A stretch of DNA of 64,000 bases from Sphingomonas spermidinifaciens (GTDB lineage: Bacteria; Pseudomonadota; Alphaproteobacteria; Sphingomonadales; Sphingomonadaceae): positions 186,001-250,000 of the forward strand of contig NZ_NWMW01000001.1 of NCBI RefSeq assembly GCF_002351485.1, given 5' to 3'. The number at the start of each line of letters is the position of its first letter. Position 1 is the stretch's first letter. The notes under the pieces are model-generated. The model had not been told where the DNA came from and made no database searches. It saw nothing but the letters and a program-made list of their open reading frames with translations. Of the stretch, positions 1-8,579 are shown piece by piece. A program made the translations under genes and the position numbers.

Positions 1-91
1 CGACACGCTCTGGCCCGATTTTAACGGAGACACGCTGGCCGCCGCGATCGAGAGCTTTTCGCGCCGCCAGCGGCGTTTCGGTGGCCTGTGA
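1..91 (+). CDS. uppS: Isoprenyl transferase (undecaprenyl diphosphate synthase), 3' end only
   Basis: Only the last 29 codons and the TGA stop lie in the window. The visible tail reads DTLWPDFNGDTL followed by a basic FSRRQRRFGGL end. The W-P-D-F signature is the usual C-terminal motif of cis-prenyltransferases that make the C55 carrier lipid for peptidoglycan. The stop overlaps the GTG start of cdsA (GTGA), and uppS-cdsA-dxr-rseP-bamA is a conserved order, which supports the call. The body of the gene is outside the window. Confidence 0.85.
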   Translation, partial: DTLWPDFNGDTLAAAIESFSRRQRRFGGL

Positions 92-900
92 CGCCCAGCG
101 ATCCCGTGGTGGCGGATGACAGGGCGCGGCGAAAGGCGAACCTGAACCAGCGGCTTGCGGTGGGCTTCAGCCTGCTCGCCCTCGCATTTTGCGCGCTCTG
201 GTGGGGCGGCTTCATCTTCTGGCTGGTCGTTGTCATCGGCGCGCTCGTGATGATGAGCGAGTGGTCGACGATGTTCGCGGCCACCCCCCGGCAAAAACGC
301 CTCGGCCAGCTGGCGATCTCGGTTCCACTCGCGATCATGGCGCCGATCGCCAGCGGTCCGTCCTTCTTCTCGCTCGGTCTTGTCGTTGGGGCGGCGTTCT
401 TCGTCGGCGCGGTAACGGGCCGCCGGGCGCTGGCGGGCGGTATCCTCTATGTCGCGCTGCCGGCGCTGGCGCTGCTGCTGCTGCGGTCTATCCCTGACGG
501 GCTGTTTCTGTCGCTCTGGGCGATGGGCCTCGTCTGGGCGTGCGACACCGCCGCCTTCTTTGTCGGTCGGTCGGTCGGCGGCCCACGTCTTGCGCCGTCG
601 ATCAGCCCCAACAAGACATGGTCGGGCTTGATCGGTGGCCTGGTCGCCGCGGCGGTGCTGGGTTTCATCATGGCGCAGTACGGCCTGTCACCGTGGCTGG
701 CGGCGATGACGCCGGTGCTCGCGGTCGTTTCGGCGCTCGGCGACCTTTACGAGAGTTGGCTCAAGCGGCGGGCGGGGATCAAGGACTCGGGGACGCTGCT
801 GCCGGGCCATGGCGGCATGCTCGACCGGCTTGACGGCATCGTCCCCGTCGCGCCGCTCGCCGCGCTGATGGTGATCGCGCTGGGGAGTGCCGCGTCATGA
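88..900 (+). CDS. cdsA: Phosphatidate cytidylyltransferase (CDP-diacylglycerol synthase)
   Basis: This inner-membrane enzyme converts phosphatidic acid and CTP to CDP-diacylglycerol, the precursor of all phospholipids. The 270-residue protein is mostly hydrophobic helices (from about residue 28 on). It ends in the family signature at about residues 223-249, with SWLKRR, KDSG and HGGMLDRLD visible; the Asp residues there bind metal and CTP. The start is GTG inside the uppS stop (GTGA), so translation is probably coupled. The TGA stop overlaps the dxr ATG. Length and motif are normal for the family. Confidence 0.95.
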   Translation: MTPSDPVVADDRARRKANLNQRLAVGFSLLALAFCALWWGGFIFWLVVVIGALVMMSEWSTMFAATPRQKRLGQLAISVPLAIMAPIASGPSFFSLGLVVGAAFFVGAVTGRRALAGGILYVALPALALLLLRSIPDGLFLSLWAMGLVWACDTAAFFVGRSVGGPRLAPSISPNKTWSGLIGGLVAAAVLGFIMAQYGLSPWLAAMTPVLAVVSALGDLYESWLKRRAGIKDSGTLLPGHGGMLDRLDGIVPVAPLAALMVIALGSAAS

Positions 901-2054
901 GGACGGTGACGATCCTCGGCGCGACCGGCTCGATCGGCACCTCGACGCTCGACCTGATCGAACGCGAGCCCGATCGTTTCCGCGTGGTCGCACTCACCGC
1001 CAATTGCGACGTCCCCCGGTTGGCCGAGGCGGCGCGGCGGACCCGTGCCGAGCTGGCGGTCGTCGCCGACGAAAGCTGCCTGCCCACCCTGGCGGAGGCA
1101 TTGGCCGGCACGTCCACGCGCGTCGCCGGCGGGCGACAGGCGGTCTGCGATGCGGCGCAAAGCGGTGCCGACTGGACGATGAGTGCGATCGTCGGCTGCG
1201 CCGGGCTCGGCCCCACGCTGGCCGCGATCGAGGGCGGCGGCACCGTCGTCATCGCCAACAAGGAGCCGCTCGTTTCCGCCGGCGAGATCATCCTCGCCGC
1301 GGCGAAGGCGAGCGGCGCGACGCTGCTCCCCGCCGACAGCGAGCACAACGCGATCTTCCAGTGCCTGGCGGGTGACCGCCCTGCCGGCGTGCGCCGCCTG
1401 ATCCTGACTGCCAGCGGCGGCCCGTTCCGCGCCTGGAGCCTCGCTGAAATGGCGGCGGTGACACCCGAACAGGCGGTCGCGCATCCAAATTGGTCGATGG
1501 GCGCCAAGATCAGCGTTGATTCGGCGACGATGATGAACAAGGGGCTCGAGCTGATCGAGGCGGCGCGGCTGTTCCCCGTCGATCCCGACGCCATCGGCAT
1601 CGTCGTTCATCCGCAATCGGCGATCCATTCGCTGGTCGAGTATGTCGACGGATCGATGCTGGCGCAGATTGGCCCCAGCGATATGCGCGTGCCGATTGCG
1701 CACACGCTCGCGTGGCCCGACCGGATGGCGACGCCGTTGACGCCGCTCGACCTCGTCAAGCTGGGCCGGCTGGAGTTCGAGGCACCCGATCCGGTTCGCT
1801 TCCCCGCGCTCGCGCTCGCGCGGACGGCGTTGGGGGCAGGGGGCGCACGGCCCGCAATCCTCAATGCCGCGAACGAGGTCGCGGTCGAGGCATTCCTCAA
1901 GCGGCGTTGCGGCTTCCTCGAAATTGCCGCAATCGTTGCCGATACGCTCGATGCATATGATCCGCCCGCGGCGCACGATGTCGATGCGGTACTGGCGGTC
2001 GATGGCGAGGCGCGGCGTATCGCGGCCGAGCGGGTAAAGGATCGCGTCGCTTGA
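897..2054 (+). CDS. dxr: 1-deoxy-D-xylulose 5-phosphate reductoisomerase
   Basis: Second step of the MEP isoprenoid pathway: NADPH-dependent rearrangement and reduction of DXP to MEP. The 385-residue protein opens with the Rossmann motif ILGATGSIG (residues 6-14). It has NKEPLVSAGE and the metal-binding DSEHNAIFQ segment (Asp147 onward), then the TASGGPFR and SATMMNKGLE loops. The ATG overlaps the cdsA stop (ATGA). Its product feeds IspDF, encoded at 26.9 kb, and supplies isoprenyl units to the UppS product of the same operon. Cytosolic; all expected motifs are intact. Confidence 0.97.
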   Translation: MRTVTILGATGSIGTSTLDLIEREPDRFRVVALTANCDVPRLAEAARRTRAELAVVADESCLPTLAEALAGTSTRVAGGRQAVCDAAQSGADWTMSAIVGCAGLGPTLAAIEGGGTVVIANKEPLVSAGEIILAAAKASGATLLPADSEHNAIFQCLAGDRPAGVRRLILTASGGPFRAWSLAEMAAVTPEQAVAHPNWSMGAKISVDSATMMNKGLELIEAARLFPVDPDAIGIVVHPQSAIHSLVEYVDGSMLAQIGPSDMRVPIAHTLAWPDRMATPLTPLDLVKLGRLEFEAPDPVRFPALALARTALGAGGARPAILNAANEVAVEAFLKRRCGFLEIAAIVADTLDAYDPPAAHDVDAVLAVDGEARRIAAERVKDRVA

Positions 2055-3184
2055 TCGAGAACCCCGGTTTCCTGTTCACGCTGCTGGCCTTTGTCGGGGT
2101 GATCGGTCCGCTCGTCTTCGTACACGAGATGGGGCATTATCTCGCCGGTCGCTGGTTCGGGGTAAAGGCCGAGGCCTTCTCGATCGGTTTCGGGCGCGAG
2201 ATCGCGGGCTTCACCGACCGCCGCGGCACGCGCTGGAAATTCGGCTGGCTGCCGCTCGGCGGATATGTCCGCTTCGCCGGTGACATGAGCCCCGCGAGCC
2301 AGCCCAGCGCCGAATGGCTGTCGCTCCCGCCTGAACAGCGCGCCCGGACCTTTCAGTCGAAGCCGGTCTGGCAGCGCGCGATCATCGTCGCGGCGGGACC
2401 GGCGATCAACTTCCTGCTGGCAATCCTGATCCTCGGCGGCTTCGCCTATGCTTACGGCGTCAGCCGGACGCCGCCGGTGGTCGGCATTGTCGAGCCGGGT
2501 AGCGCCGCCGCCACCGCAGGACTGCTGCCGGGCGACCGGTTGACGGCGCTGGGCGGTCGAGGCGTCGATACCTTTGACGATATTGCCGGCTTTGCGCGGC
2601 TGCGTCCCGGCGAACGGATCGAGATCGTTATCGACCGGGGCGGCGCGTCGCAGACGCTGGCCGTGACGATCGGCGAGCGGCGCGAGCGTGATCGCTTCGG
2701 CAACGACTATCGCATCGGTCGCCTCGGTATCGGCCCCGCCGCGCCCGTGCGCGAGCCGATCGGCCTGATCGAGGCGCCGCTCATCGGCGTCGAGCGTACC
2801 GGCGAGATCGTCGGGATGATGGTCGATACCATCGGCCAGATTGTGACGGGACGCCGCTCGGTCGACGAACTCGGCGGGCCGCTGCGCATCGCGCAAGTGT
2901 CGGGCCAGCAGCTCAGCCTTGGCCTCCCCGAGTTCATCGGCCTGATTGCGCTCATCTCGATTAACTTGGGGTTCATTAACCTCTTGCCAGTGCCGACGCT
3001 CGATGGTGGCCACCTGCTTTTCTATGCGATCGAGGCGGTGCGCCGTCGCCCCGTCGATCCGCAGGTGCTCGAATGGGCGTTTCGGGGCGGTGTCGCAGCG
3101 CTGCTGGCGCTGATGCTGCTCGTGACGATCAACGATCTCGGCGCATTCGGCCTCTGGCGCAGCCTCGCCGGCTTGATCGGCTGA
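2051..3184 (+). CDS. rseP: RIP metalloprotease RseP (site-2 protease)
   Basis: An inner-membrane intramembrane zinc protease that cleaves anti-sigma factors and leftover signal peptides. The HExxH zinc motif is HEMGH at residues 25-29 within the first transmembrane helix. A PDZ domain follows at about residues 130-210, and the second metal motif NLLPVPTLDGGH places Asp318 in the third helix; a last helix closes the C-terminus. The 377-residue length is typical of a single-PDZ member. The start is TTG within the dxr stop (TTGA), so no separate ribosome site is needed. bamA follows directly, the usual partner gene. Confidence 0.95.
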   Translation: MIENPGFLFTLLAFVGVIGPLVFVHEMGHYLAGRWFGVKAEAFSIGFGREIAGFTDRRGTRWKFGWLPLGGYVRFAGDMSPASQPSAEWLSLPPEQRARTFQSKPVWQRAIIVAAGPAINFLLAILILGGFAYAYGVSRTPPVVGIVEPGSAAATAGLLPGDRLTALGGRGVDTFDDIAGFARLRPGERIEIVIDRGGASQTLAVTIGERRERDRFGNDYRIGRLGIGPAAPVREPIGLIEAPLIGVERTGEIVGMMVDTIGQIVTGRRSVDELGGPLRIAQVSGQQLSLGLPEFIGLIALISINLGFINLLPVPTLDGGHLLFYAIEAVRRRPVDPQVLEWAFRGGVAALLALMLLVTINDLGAFGLWRSLAGLIG

Positions 3185-3254
3185 CATGCTTCGTGCAGGG
3201 GCGTTGCGCCCCGGTGCAGGACTTTTCCTCGGGACATTTTGGGTGGGGACGACG

Positions 3255-6011
3255 GTGACGGCGATCAAGGCGAGCAAGATGGGTGCGCAGGGCGCGATGC
3301 TGCTTGCCGGCACGATGTTGGCGGGCGTGGCGCAGGCGCAGACCGCTGCCCCCGCGCCGGCCCAGCCCCAGGCGGCCGCACCGGCCCCGGCGCCCGTCGT
3401 GCAGGCCGCCCCTGCGCGCATCATCAAGTCGCTGCGTGTCGTGGGCAGCCAGCGCATCGAGCCCGAGACGGTGCTCAGCTACACCAAGCTGCGCGTCGGC
3501 CAGCCCTATACAAACGAGAGCGTCGATCAGGCGATCAAGGACCTGCTTGCATCCGATCTGCTCAACGACGTGCAGATCGAGGGCGTCGAGAATGGCGACC
3601 TGATCGTTCGTGTGCGCGAGAACCCGATCATCAACCGCATCGTGCTCGAGGGCAATCGGCGGCTGAAGAACGACAAGATCCTGCCCGAGATCAGGCTCAA
3701 GCCGCGCCAGATCTTCACCCGCACCGCGGTGCGCGCTGACGTGGCGCGCATCGTAGAACTGTATCGGCGTCAGGGCCGTTTTGCCGCGATCGTCGAGCCC
3801 AAGCAGGTCAATCTCGACCAGAACCGCGTCGATGTCGTGTTCGAGATCACCGAAGGGCCGAAGTCCAAGGTTCGCCAGATCAATATCATCGGCAACGAAC
3901 AGTTCAGCGATAATGAGCTGCGCAAGGAGATGGCGACCAAGCAGGCGCGCTTTTTCCGCTTCTTCAGCTCGAATACGTCCTACGACCAGGACCGGCTGGC
4001 GTACGACCAGCAGAAGCTGCGCCAGTTCTACCTGACTGAGGGCTATGCCGACTTTCGCGTGATTTCCGCGGTGGCCGAGCTGACGCCCGACAAGGAAGAC
4101 TTCATCATCACCTACGTGGTCGAGGAAGGGCCGCGCTACAAGTTCGGCGATGTCGAGGTCGACAGCGGCATCCGCGACTTCGATGGCGAAAAGCTCGCCG
4201 CCGGCCTGCCGATCAAGAAGGGCAACTGGTTCAATGCGAAGTTGGTCGAGGACTCGGTCACGTCGCTGACCGAGACCGCGGGCCTGTTCGGCTATGCCTT
4301 TGCCGACGTCCGCCCTGAATATCGCCGCGATCCCGAAACGCTGACGATGGGGCTGTCGTTCAACATCGCCGAAAGCTCGCGCACCTATGTCGAGCGGATC
4401 GAGATCACTGGCAACACCCAGACGCAGGATGAGGTGATCCGCCGCGAGATGCGCCTTGCCGAGGGCGATGCGTACAACAGCTTCCTGCGCAAGCGGTCGC
4501 AGGACCGCGTCAACTCGCTCGGCTTCTTCCAGGACAAGTTCGAGATCGAGGAGAAGGAGGGCTCGGCCCCCGATCGCGTCGTCCTTGGTGCCAATGTCGA
4601 GGAGCGCTCGACTGGCGAACTGACGCTGTCGGCAGGCTTCTCCAGCCTCGAGCGGTTCATCCTCCAGGGCTCGATCCGCCAGCGCAATTTCCGCGGCAAG
4701 GGCCAGGACCTGCGCCTCCAGGCCAATTATTCGGCCTATTCGAAGTCGGTCGAGCTGGGCTTTACCGAGCCCTATCTGTTCGACAAGAACATTGCCTTGG
4801 GCGGCACGATCTTTCGCCGTGACTTCAATTCGTTCAACTTCATCGGCAACGATCGCAACACGACCTTCAGCCAGACCTCGACCGGGTTCCAGATCGTCGC
4901 GGGCGTGCCGCTGACTGAATATTGGTCGTTGTCGGGCCGCTATCAGCTGAGCCAGGACGATGTCAGCCTCGACGAGTCGATCTACTTCACCAACGGCCAG
5001 TGCGACCCGCTGCGTGCCGGCCGATATCTGTGCGAGCAGATCGGCAACCGGCTGACCTCGCTAGTGGGTGCAAGCCTCGTCTATGACAGCCTCAACAGTC
5101 GCCTGCGCCCGACCCGCGGCCAGCGGCTGACGCTGGGCGTCGATTTCGCCGGCCTCGGCGGCGACGTCCGCTATATCCGCGGTCGCGGCGAATACAGCCG
5201 CTTCTGGGGCCTGGGCGGCGGCTTCATCTTCTCGGTCAACGCGCAGGGCGGCTACATCCATAGCCTCGAAAGCGATCGCGGCCCCGGCATCGATCCGGTT
5301 CGGATCGTCGACCGCTTCTACCTCGGCGAACCGCAGTTCCGCGGCTTCGACATTCGCGGTGTGGGACCGCGCGTGCTGCGCATCCCGTACACCACCGACG
5401 AGAATGGCAACACGATCCTCCAGACTGACCGCCAGAGCATCGTCGACGATCCGCTGGGCGGCAAGGCTTACTATCTCGGCCGCGCCGAGCTCGAGATCCC
5501 GCTGGGTTCGGGCGCACAGGAGCTGGGGCTGCGGCCGTCGGTCTATGTTCAGGCAGGTTCGCTGTTCAACATCAAGCGGCCGCTGCCGACCGCCACCTTC
5601 AGCCAGGCGACGGATTCGAACGGCAACCCCGTGTTCAACGTCGACGGCTCGCCGCGCCTGCTCGATCTCACCAGGCCGGTGACGACCGACACGGGGCAGC
5701 AGATCTACCTCAACACCTTCACCGAGAATGGCGTGACGAGCCAGCGGCAGACGACCTGCGCCGTCGGCTATTCCGCAACGGTTGGTGGCGCCTGCGTCGG
5801 CAGCGAGCCGAATGCCGCCCAGGTGACGACGATCTCGCCTTTCCTCGAGCGCTTCGTTGGCGATACGCCCAAGCCGCGCATTACGGTCGGCGTCGGCGTC
5901 AACTGGAACTCGCCGTTCGGTCCGCTCCGCATCGACCTTGCCAAGGACATCATCTCGGTCGACGGCGACGATCCCAAGCTTCTCACCTTCAACGTTGGAG
6001 CCGCTTTCTAA
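3255..6011 (+). CDS. bamA: Outer membrane protein assembly factor BamA
   Basis: Essential Omp85 protein that folds beta-barrels into the outer membrane. After a signal peptide (cleavage near AQAQ) there is an Ala/Pro-rich linker, then POTRA repeats from about residue 50 to 400 and a 16-strand barrel with the conserved FRGFDIRGVGPR segment and a C-terminal aromatic strand ending in VGAAF. The frame is open from an ATG at 3186, but that site has no ribosome-binding sequence. GTG 3255 is preceded by GGTGGGGA and gives a clean signal peptide, so I prefer it. The barrel has a long loop rich in D, N and T (encoded around 5590-5810). The stop overlaps the skp start by one base. Confidence 0.95.
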   Translation: MTAIKASKMGAQGAMLLAGTMLAGVAQAQTAAPAPAQPQAAAPAPAPVVQAAPARIIKSLRVVGSQRIEPETVLSYTKLRVGQPYTNESVDQAIKDLLASDLLNDVQIEGVENGDLIVRVRENPIINRIVLEGNRRLKNDKILPEIRLKPRQIFTRTAVRADVARIVELYRRQGRFAAIVEPKQVNLDQNRVDVVFEITEGPKSKVRQINIIGNEQFSDNELRKEMATKQARFFRFFSSNTSYDQDRLAYDQQKLRQFYLTEGYADFRVISAVAELTPDKEDFIITYVVEEGPRYKFGDVEVDSGIRDFDGEKLAAGLPIKKGNWFNAKLVEDSVTSLTETAGLFGYAFADVRPEYRRDPETLTMGLSFNIAESSRTYVERIEITGNTQTQDEVIRREMRLAEGDAYNSFLRKRSQDRVNSLGFFQDKFEIEEKEGSAPDRVVLGANVEERSTGELTLSAGFSSLERFILQGSIRQRNFRGKGQDLRLQANYSAYSKSVELGFTEPYLFDKNIALGGTIFRRDFNSFNFIGNDRNTTFSQTSTGFQIVAGVPLTEYWSLSGRYQLSQDDVSLDESIYFTNGQCDPLRAGRYLCEQIGNRLTSLVGASLVYDSLNSRLRPTRGQRLTLGVDFAGLGGDVRYIRGRGEYSRFWGLGGGFIFSVNAQGGYIHSLESDRGPGIDPVRIVDRFYLGEPQFRGFDIRGVGPRVLRIPYTTDENGNTILQTDRQSIVDDPLGGKAYYLGRAELEIPLGSGAQELGLRPSVYVQAGSLFNIKRPLPTATFSQATDSNGNPVFNVDGSPRLLDLTRPVTTDTGQQIYLNTFTENGVTSQRQTTCAVGYSATVGGACVGSEPNAAQVTTISPFLERFVGDTPKPRITVGVGVNWNSPFGPLRIDLAKDIISVDGDDPKLLTFNVGAAF

Positions 6012-6640
6012 TGAACAAGTTCCTCATCGCCGCGGCGCTCGCGCCGGTCGCGATCGCCGCGCCGTCGCTGGCGCAGGTGAACGGCATCGCCGTCGCCAAT
6101 CCCGAGAGCGCCGTCCTCCAGTCGAACGCCTGGAAGACCGCGATCTCGCAGATCCAGACGACGTACAAGACGCAGCTCGACCAGGCGCAGGCGCGCCAGA
6201 CCGCCGTCCAGAACGAGCTTCGCCCGCTGGTCGAGGCGTTCGAGAAGGCCCGCGCCGCCCCGAACGCCAACGAAGCGTCGCTGCGTACCCAGGCGACGAC
6301 GATTCAGCAGCGCGAGCAGACGGCGAATGCCGAGCTTCAGCGCCTGACGCAGCCCGTGCAGCGCGCACGCGCCTATGCCGCCGAGCAGATCGGCGCGCAG
6401 CTTCAGGCCGCGGTCAATGCCGCGATGTCGAAGAAGAAGGTGACGCTGCTGCTTCGTCCCGAAGCGGCGGTTTCGGCCCAGCCCTCGACCGACATCACTG
6501 CCGACGTGACGGCCGAGCTCAACCGCCTCGTCCCCAATGTTAGCATCACGCCGCCCGCCAACTGGCAGCCCGGTGGTCAGCAGGGTGCTGCGGCGGCGCC
6601 CGCAGCCGCGGCGCCGCGTCCGGCAACGCCCGGCCGGTGA
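6011..6640 (+). CDS. skp: OmpH/Skp family periplasmic chaperone
   Basis: 209 residues. A signal peptide ([21 protein letters not shown]) is followed by [14 protein letters not shown], matching the first strand of the Skp body. A long Gln/Ala-rich amphipathic region (about residues 50-145) should form the coiled-coil tentacles that hold unfolded outer-membrane proteins. The position directly after bamA with a one-base overlap (TAATG) is the standard arrangement and supports a role feeding BamA. It carries a Pro/Ala-rich, low-complexity tail of about 30 residues beyond the usual Skp end, of unknown purpose. Family assignment is firm; the sequence is diverged from E. coli Skp. Confidence 0.88.
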   Translation: MNKFLIAAALAPVAIAAPSLAQVNGIAVANPESAVLQSNAWKTAISQIQTTYKTQLDQAQARQTAVQNELRPLVEAFEKARAAPNANEASLRTQATTIQQREQTANAELQRLTQPVQRARAYAAEQIGAQLQAAVNAAMSKKKVTLLLRPEAAVSAQPSTDITADVTAELNRLVPNVSITPPANWQPGGQQGAAAAPAAAAPRPATPGR

Positions 6641-7128
6641 GCGAAGACGTCGTGACGGGCGAGGCCGGGCGCGCCGCGCTCGGCCCGCTCGACGTTACCC
6701 GGGTGATGGCGGCGCTCCCGCACCGCTATCCGATGCTGCTCGTCGACCGGGTCGAGGAGATCGTCCCCGACCGGTCGATCCGCGCGGTCAAGGCAGTGAC
6801 GATCAACGAGGGCTTCTTCCAGGGGCATTTCCCAGGCCGCCCGATCATGCCCGGCGTACTGATCGTCGAGGCGCTGGCGCAAGCCGCCGGCGTGCTTGCG
6901 GTCGAGAGCCTCGGCCTCGCCGGCTCGGGCAAGCTCGTCTATTTCATGGCGATCGAGGAAGCCAAGTTTCGGAAGCCTGTCGAACCCGGCGTGCTCCTGA
7001 CGCTCGAGGTCGAGTTCGTCCAGAAGCGGTCGAGCGTCTGCAAGTTTGCCGGCCGCGCGCTGTTGGGCGATGCGGTGGCGGCAACCGCCAACTTCACCGC
7101 GATGATCGCCGACCCGCCCAAGGCGTAA
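6637..7128 (+). CDS. fabZ: 3-hydroxyacyl-ACP dehydratase FabZ
   Basis: Hot-dog fold enzyme that dehydrates beta-hydroxyacyl-ACP in fatty acid and lipid A precursor synthesis. The active-site helix is present as [20 protein letters not shown], with catalytic His64 and Glu78. The 163-residue length is normal, with a short N-terminal extension before [12 protein letters not shown]. The GTG start sits in the skp stop (GTGA). lpxA often follows fabZ in proteobacteria, but here the operon ends and rpmE begins with its own promoter. Confidence 0.96.
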   Translation: MSEDVVTGEAGRAALGPLDVTRVMAALPHRYPMLLVDRVEEIVPDRSIRAVKAVTINEGFFQGHFPGRPIMPGVLIVEALAQAAGVLAVESLGLAGSGKLVYFMAIEEAKFRKPVEPGVLLTLEVEFVQKRSSVCKFAGRALLGDAVAATANFTAMIADPPKA

Positions 7129-7192
7129 TCGGCCGCGGCTTTTTCTATTCGTCGTCGAGGACTTGATCCGGTGACGTAAGGAAGGAGCTGCA

Positions 7193-7221
7193 TTGCGCTG
7201 TTCCCCTTCCGCTGCTATGCG
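7193..7221 (+). promoter_or_regulatory. Putative housekeeping promoter of rpmE
   Basis: TTGCGC at 7193-7198 and TATGCG at 7216-7221 are separated by exactly 17 bases, a plausible sigma-70 type pair in this GC-rich background. Initiation would fall near 7228-7230, immediately before the leader hairpin at 7232. The sequence match is direct; activity is inferred. Confidence 0.45.
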
Positions 7222-7231
7222 CGCGCCCTTC

Positions 7232-7258
7232 GCCGCTGGTCGGAAACCAGCGGCTTTT
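7232..7258 (+). promoter_or_regulatory. Leader hairpin with T-run in front of rpmE
   Basis: GCCGCTGGT (7232-7240) and ACCAGCGGC (7246-7254) form a perfect 9-bp stem with a 5-base loop, followed by TTTT. It looks like an intrinsic terminator but lies only about 15 bases ahead of the rpmE start and just ahead of its GGAG site. It could be an attenuator, a 5' stabilising stem, or a binding site for autoregulation by L31. Confidence 0.55.
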
Positions 7259-7272
7259 CCGGAGAATTGAAC

Positions 7273-7503
7273 GTGAAGAAGACCGGCCACCCCGACTATC
7301 ACATGATCAAGGTCCAGATGACCGACGGCACCGTGTTCGAAACGCGCTCCACCTGGGGCAAGGAAGGCGACACGATGACGCTCGACATCGACCCGCTGGC
7401 GCACCCGGCCTGGACCGGCGGCAATCAGCGCCTGCTCGACGCCGGTGGTCAGGTCGCGCGCTTCAACAAGCGGTTCGGCGGGCTGTCGCTTCGCTCGAAG
7501 TAA
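7273..7503 (+). CDS. rpmE: 50S ribosomal protein L31
   Basis: 76 residues beginning [12 protein letters not shown], the characteristic L31 start. The protein has no cysteine at all, so it is the zinc-independent (C-minus) form. The frame is open from a TTG at 7267, but GTG 7273 lies 8 bases after a GGAG site and gives the conserved N-terminus. The gene stands alone behind its own promoter and leader hairpin and is followed by a strong inverted repeat. Confidence 0.95.
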   Translation: MKKTGHPDYHMIKVQMTDGTVFETRSTWGKEGDTMTLDIDPLAHPAWTGGNQRLLDAGGQVARFNKRFGGLSLRSK

Positions 7504-7512
7504 GAGTTCTTC

Positions 7513-7536
7513 ACGCCGCGTTTACCAACGCGGCGT
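7513..7536 (+). terminator. Inverted repeat after rpmE, probable terminator
   Basis: ACGCCGCGTT (7513-7522) and AACGCGGCGT (7527-7536) form a perfect 10-bp stem with a TACC loop, 9 bases after the rpmE stop. There is no T-run behind it, so termination may be partial or factor-dependent. The PilZ gene begins 12 bases later. Confidence 0.5.
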
Positions 7537-7548
7537 AGCGTCGGGGGC

Positions 7549-7890
7549 ATGGAGAGCCATGTCCCCGTACGCACGCGTATCGCCGCCGAGCTGATTCCGC
7601 TTGCGGCCGGCGAGAGCCGACGCGCTGCCGCCCGCAAATCCGTGTCGCTCGATGCCGGACTGTTTGACGCGGGCTATCACGGCAGTCTTTGCCGCATAAC
7701 CGACTTGTCGATGAGCGGCGCGCGCATCCAGACGTTCACCGATCTTGTGGCCGACACCAGCATCCTGCTGACGCTACCCGGCGGGGTCCGGCGAGTCAGC
7801 CGCGTGGTGTGGTCGCGCGATTACCAGGCTGGCTGCCAGTTCGAACAGCCGCTTTCGAACTTCGAGCTCGAGCTGCTGACCGCCGGCTGA
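7549..7890 (+). CDS. PilZ domain protein
   Basis: 113 residues matching a stand-alone PilZ domain, the cyclic-di-GMP receptor fold. The arginine-rich switch is ESRRAAARKSVSL (about residues 22-34), followed by the second motif DLSMSGARI (D-x-S-x-x-G) at about 56-64 and short beta strands. Binding of c-di-GMP is inferred from these motifs; the output is unknown because the domain is alone. The CRITDLSMSG part is well conserved. It sits between rpmE and a small secreted hypothetical, so the context does not tell which process it controls (motility, adhesion or exopolysaccharide are usual). Confidence 0.85.
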   Translation: MESHVPVRTRIAAELIPLAAGESRRAAARKSVSLDAGLFDAGYHGSLCRITDLSMSGARIQTFTDLVADTSILLTLPGGVRRVSRVVWSRDYQAGCQFEQPLSNFELELLTAG

Positions 7891-7996
7891 TCCCGATCCG
7901 TCGCCAACGCTATTTCCTGCTGGCCACATCGCCCGAGTTCGGCCATGTTTCCGCCACAACCACGGTCGCGCGGCCGGTTTGGCGCAGGGAGCATCG

Positions 7997-8365
7997 ATGG
8001 CGGGCACATGGGTCGCGTTGGGCATGATGCTGGCAAGCGGCGCCGCATCCGATGATCGTTCCGCCGCGCCCCTCGGCGCCGTGCCTTTCGCGCTCGGCCT
8101 TCGTCTGGTCCCGGCCGAAGCCCGTACCCCGCGCCTGCCGCGCATCGCCGCCGAGGCGCTGCCGCTTGACCTGCTGCCCGGCGACCGCCCCGCCGCCGAC
8201 CTCTGCGCGGACACGACCGAACGCCCGCGCGAGCCCGGTGCGCCCGTTCGCGCGCGCATGTCGATGCGCCTCGACAGCGGCCGCGACGCCATGCGCCCCG
8301 CCTTCGCGCTCGGCGGCCTGGGCGGCGCGCTGATGCGGGTTACGGACGCGCTCCTCGATGATTGA
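7997..8365 (+). CDS. Hypothetical small protein with signal-like N-terminus
   Basis: 122 residues from an ATG preceded by CAGGGAG; the frame is also open from a TTG at 7979. The first 25 residues (AGTWVALGMMLASGAASDD) look like a weak signal peptide. The rest is rich in Ala, Arg, Pro and Leu, with a final segment FALGGLGGALMRVTDALLDD. I recognise no family. Codon third positions are GC-rich as in neighbouring genes, but a chance open frame cannot be excluded in this composition. It ends just before tRNA-Ser on the other strand. Confidence 0.45.
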   Translation: MAGTWVALGMMLASGAASDDRSAAPLGAVPFALGLRLVPAEARTPRLPRIAAEALPLDLLPGDRPAADLCADTTERPREPGAPVRARMSMRLDSGRDAMRPAFALGGLGGALMRVTDALLDD

Positions 8366-8372
8366 GCGCGGA

Positions 8373-8463
<91 letters not shown>

Positions 8464-8579
8464 AGCGCCCGAGCGCGGCGTTAGCGCCCTGTGGCGTATT
8501 TGTGCAAGCGCCGACGACAAGGGGGGTTCAGGCCGCGGCGCGACTGTGGCACATCGGCGCGATGCTGGGGTTCGGTAAA

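Noticed and set aside
1607-3457. Very long open frame on the minus strand opposite dxr, rseP and bamA
   Set aside because: It is antisense to three well-supported genes, its product is Arg/Ala/Asp-rich without motifs, and such frames are expected at this GC content.
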